DNA of 64,000 nucleotides from AP-15 sp963788085 (lineage in GTDB: Bacteria > Pseudomonadota > Alphaproteobacteria > ATCC43930 > CGMCC-115725). Shown here one piece after another: positions 61,994 to 64,000 of the stretch. The notes under the pieces were generated by a model. That model was given only the letters and a program-made list of their open reading frames with translations. It was not told where the DNA came from and searched no databases. A program made the position numbers and the translations under genes. Every line of letters begins with the position of its first letter. Positions within the stretch are counted from its first letter, which is position 1. The DNA lies in contig CAWBFS010000016.1 of assembly GCA_963788085.1 (NCBI GenBank), forward strand, positions 1-64,000. Reading direction: 5' to 3'.

Positions 61994-63562
61994 ATGCGGC
62001 GGATCGGCATCGATGTCGGCGGCACCAATACGGATGCTGTTATGCTCGAGGACGGGAGGGTGGCGCACGCCGTCAAGACGCCAACCACGCCGGATGTCAC
62101 CGCCGGCATCGTGACGGCGCTCGCGGAGCTGACGCGCCGCCCGGAAATCGCGCGCAGCAGGATCGACGGCGTCGTGATCGGCACGACCCATTTCGTCAAC
62201 GCCGTCGTGCAGCGCCGCGATCTGGCGCGCGTCGCCGCGGTGCGGATCGGGTTGCCGGCGAGCGCCTCGCTGCCGCCGTTCTGCGACTGGCCCGCGGATC
62301 TCGCCGAGCGGGTCCGTGGCGAGGTCTTCATGATCGAAGGCGGGCACGATTACGACGGCCGGCCAATCGTGCCGTTCGACGAACTCGCCATGCTGCGGGT
62401 GGCGCGGCAAATCCGCGCCAGCGGGATTCGGTCGGTAGCGATCGCCGCAATTTTCTCGCCGCTCGATCCCGGCTGCGAGGAGCGGGCACGGGCGATCCTG
62501 TCCGAGGAGTGCCCGGATGTTTCTGTCACAATGTCCCACCGGCTCGGCCGCATCGGTCTCCTCGAACGCGAGAATGCTGCGCTCCTCAACGCCGCGCTGA
62601 TCGATCTCGCTCGGGCGACGATCGCGGGGTTCATCGCCGCGGTGCGCGGGGTCGCGGCTCCGCTCTATCTGACGCAGAATGACGGGACGATGATGCAGGC
62701 CGAGATGGCGGCGGCGCTGCCGGTCATGAGCTTTGCCTCGGGCGCCACCAACTCGATGCGCGGCGCGGCCTTCCTCTCGGGGCTCACAGACGCAATGGTC
62801 ATCGATGTCGGCGGCACGACGACCGATATCGGCCAGCTGCGCCGCGGATTTCCGCGCGAGGCGAACTCGGTCGTCGAAGTGGGCGGCGTGCGCACGTTGT
62901 TCCGCATGCCGGATCTGTTGTCGATCGGGCTTGGCGGCGGGAGCCTCGTCTCGGCCGATCCTCTCTCGGTCGGGCCGCGAAAGCGTCGGTTACCGGCTGA
63001 TCGAAGAGGGACTGGTCTTCGGCGGCAATACCGATGACTGCGACCGATGTCGCGGTCGCAGCCGGCCTCGCTCGAGATCGGCGACAAACGAGCTGTCTCC
63101 GATCTCCCGCGCGATCTTGTGCAAAGGGCGCTGGATCTAACATGGGCAAAAATCGAGGACTCGGTCGACAGGATGAAGACCGATGCTCGCGAATTGCCAC
63201 TGATCGCCGTAGGCGGCGGCGCGTTCTTGGTGCCCGACCGCCTCGCCGGCATCTCGCAAGTGAGCCATGTGCCGCATGGCGACTGCGCCAATGCCGTCGG
63301 CGCCGCGATTGCCCAGGTGAGCGGCGAAACCGACCAGGTCTATCGCGACCTCAGCCGCGAAGAAGCGATAGCGGTGGCCGAAGCGCAGGCGAGAGAACGC
63401 GCGATCGTCGCCGGCGCCGAGCGCGGGACGCTCCAAACGGTCGATGTCGAAGACATTCCGCTCGCTTATCTGCCGGGCAATGCGCTCAGGGTGCGGGTGC
63501 GCGTCGCCGGCGAATTGGCTTCATCGATAAATCAGAGCGGGTCGAGCCCGGTGTCCCAATAA
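61994..63562 (+). pseudogene. Hydantoinase/oxoprolinase family protein (HyuA-like), two frame breaks
   Basis: About 523 residues after repair. The actin-like ATPase fold starts MRRIGIDVGGTNTDAVMLEDG and VVIGTTHFVNAVVQRRDL, with the second phosphate loop AMVIDVGGTTTDIGQLRRGFP. Frames break near 62985 (SVGP to ESVGYRLIEEGLVFGGN) and near 63035 (to MTATDVAVAAGLA), then continue with LPLIAVGGGAFLVPDRL to the end. The start could also be a GTG at 61976 overlapping DUF917. The family opens hydantoins or 5-oxoproline with ATP; the substrate is not known. No HyuB subunit is adjacent. Confidence 0.85.
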
Positions 63563-63600
63563 AGATAGTCGCGGCCAGCGCGGCTCCTTGCCTGCGTGTA

Positions 63601-64000
63601 TTATCCGTAACCGGGCAAGTGGCGTAAGTTCCGTTGGACCGTTGGCTCACCTGGCCGAACGCCGCGAATTCCGTCGACGCGGGAGGTCCGGTACCACTCG
63701 TAAGTTTGGCGTATTCCCGCCTCGAGGCTGATGCGCGGGCACCAGCCGAGCGCGGTCAATTTGGCGACGTCGAGAAGTTTGCGGGGTGTTCCGTCCGGCT
63801 TTGAGACATCGTAGACAAACCGTCCCTTAAAGCCGACGATGTCTGCGATAAGCTCGGCGAGTTCGGCGATTGTGACATCTGTGCCGGTTCCAATGTTGAT
63901 CGGCTCCTCGTCCGACCAGGATTTCAGCAAAAAAATCACCGCGTCGGCCAAGTCATCGACATGCAGAAACTCGCGGCGAGGCCGGCCGCTGCCCCAGATC
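63601..64000 (-). CDS. GDP-L-fucose synthase-like NAD-dependent epimerase, C-terminal part
   Basis: Open to the right edge, so the N-terminus lies outside. The 132 visible residues match the end of GDP-4-keto-6-deoxymannose epimerase/reductases: GSGRPRREFLHVDDLADAVIFLL, EPINIGTGTDVTIAELAELIADIVGF, and YDVSKPDGTPRKLLDVAKLTALGWCPRISLEAGI followed by TYEWY. The product would be GDP-L-fucose for surface glycans. Convergent with the HyuA-like gene. Confidence 0.88.
   Translation of the reverse strand, partial: IWGSGRPRREFLHVDDLADAVIFLLKSWSDEEPINIGTGTDVTIAELAELIADIVGFKGRFVYDVSKPDGTPRKLLDVAKLTALGWCPRISLEAGIRQTYEWYRTSRVDGIRGVRPGEPTVQRNLRHLPGYG

Overview
The window is high-GC bacterial chromosome from an alphaproteobacterium. 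The evidence is a set of lineage markers: cckA, a DUF1153/SciP gene with a CtrA-box-like site in front of it, a DksA lacking most of the usual zinc-finger cysteines, an LdtR-like MarR regulator, and the run histone-deacetylase-like gene, xseB, ispA, dxs. There is no rRNA and one tRNA (Phe, GAA). I cannot name the genus from what is here.

Layout. 1-7 kb: remains of a phosphonate-type ABC transporter (phnD/phnC-like), a TetR/MFS divergent pair with twin operators, a flavin monooxygenase-like gene, a protein made of two tandem copies of one domain, and a YghU-type glutathione transferase. 6.8-7.3 kb: a DUF559 endonuclease-like gene between 39-bp inverted repeats. 7.4-16.5 kb: a cyclase/ATPase/TPR signalling protein, two NAD-dependent dehydrogenases, yajQ, and a sugar-epimerase/glycosyltransferase pair. 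16.5-20.7 kb: histone-deacetylase family gene, xseB, ispA and dxs (isoprenoid precursors). 20.9-24.1 kb: a four-gene minus-strand operon (two-subunit ThDP decarboxylase, CoA transferase, enoyl-CoA hydratase). 24.5-27.3 kb: a citrate synthase fused to a helix-turn-helix, divergent from a 17-codon ORF and a cupin, then an alpha/beta hydrolase.

27.4-31.9 kb is a decayed accessory stretch: a dead IS3-family element and an amidohydrolase broken many times. 32-38 kb: SDR, a SAM methyltransferase with a CRP-type site upstream, a HAD phosphatase, tRNA-Phe, a zinc alcohol dehydrogenase, and a haem-oxygenase-like diiron protein next to an exporter. 38.5-48.3 kb is regulatory: an EAL protein coupled to a hybrid histidine kinase, a MarR regulator, recA, cckA, dksA and sciP. 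48.9-53.2 kb: heparinase II/III-like protein, an unrecognised protein and thyX. 53.4-57.4 kb: a Spy/LTXXQ protein, a SoxC-like sulfite oxidase, an HpcH/HpaI aldolase and a serine beta-lactamase-like protein. 57.5-60.4 kb: an ArsR/SRPBCC/DUF1801 cassette whose DUF1801 gene is split by a second dead IS3 element. 60.5-63.6 kb: DUF917 and hydantoinase-type genes behind a strong promoter with an operator inside it. A GDP-fucose-synthase-like gene runs off the right edge.

An unusual property runs through the whole window. About sixteen recognisable genes carry one or a few small frame breaks with otherwise well-preserved sequence, while long core genes (dxs, recA, cckA, the 3.1-kb kinase, thyX) are clean. 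Either the assembly has uncorrected indels or accessory genes are decaying. One case (51.0-52.2 kb) favours error, because only the repaired frame gives the TGATG overlap with thyX. I report repaired gene spans and say where each frame breaks.
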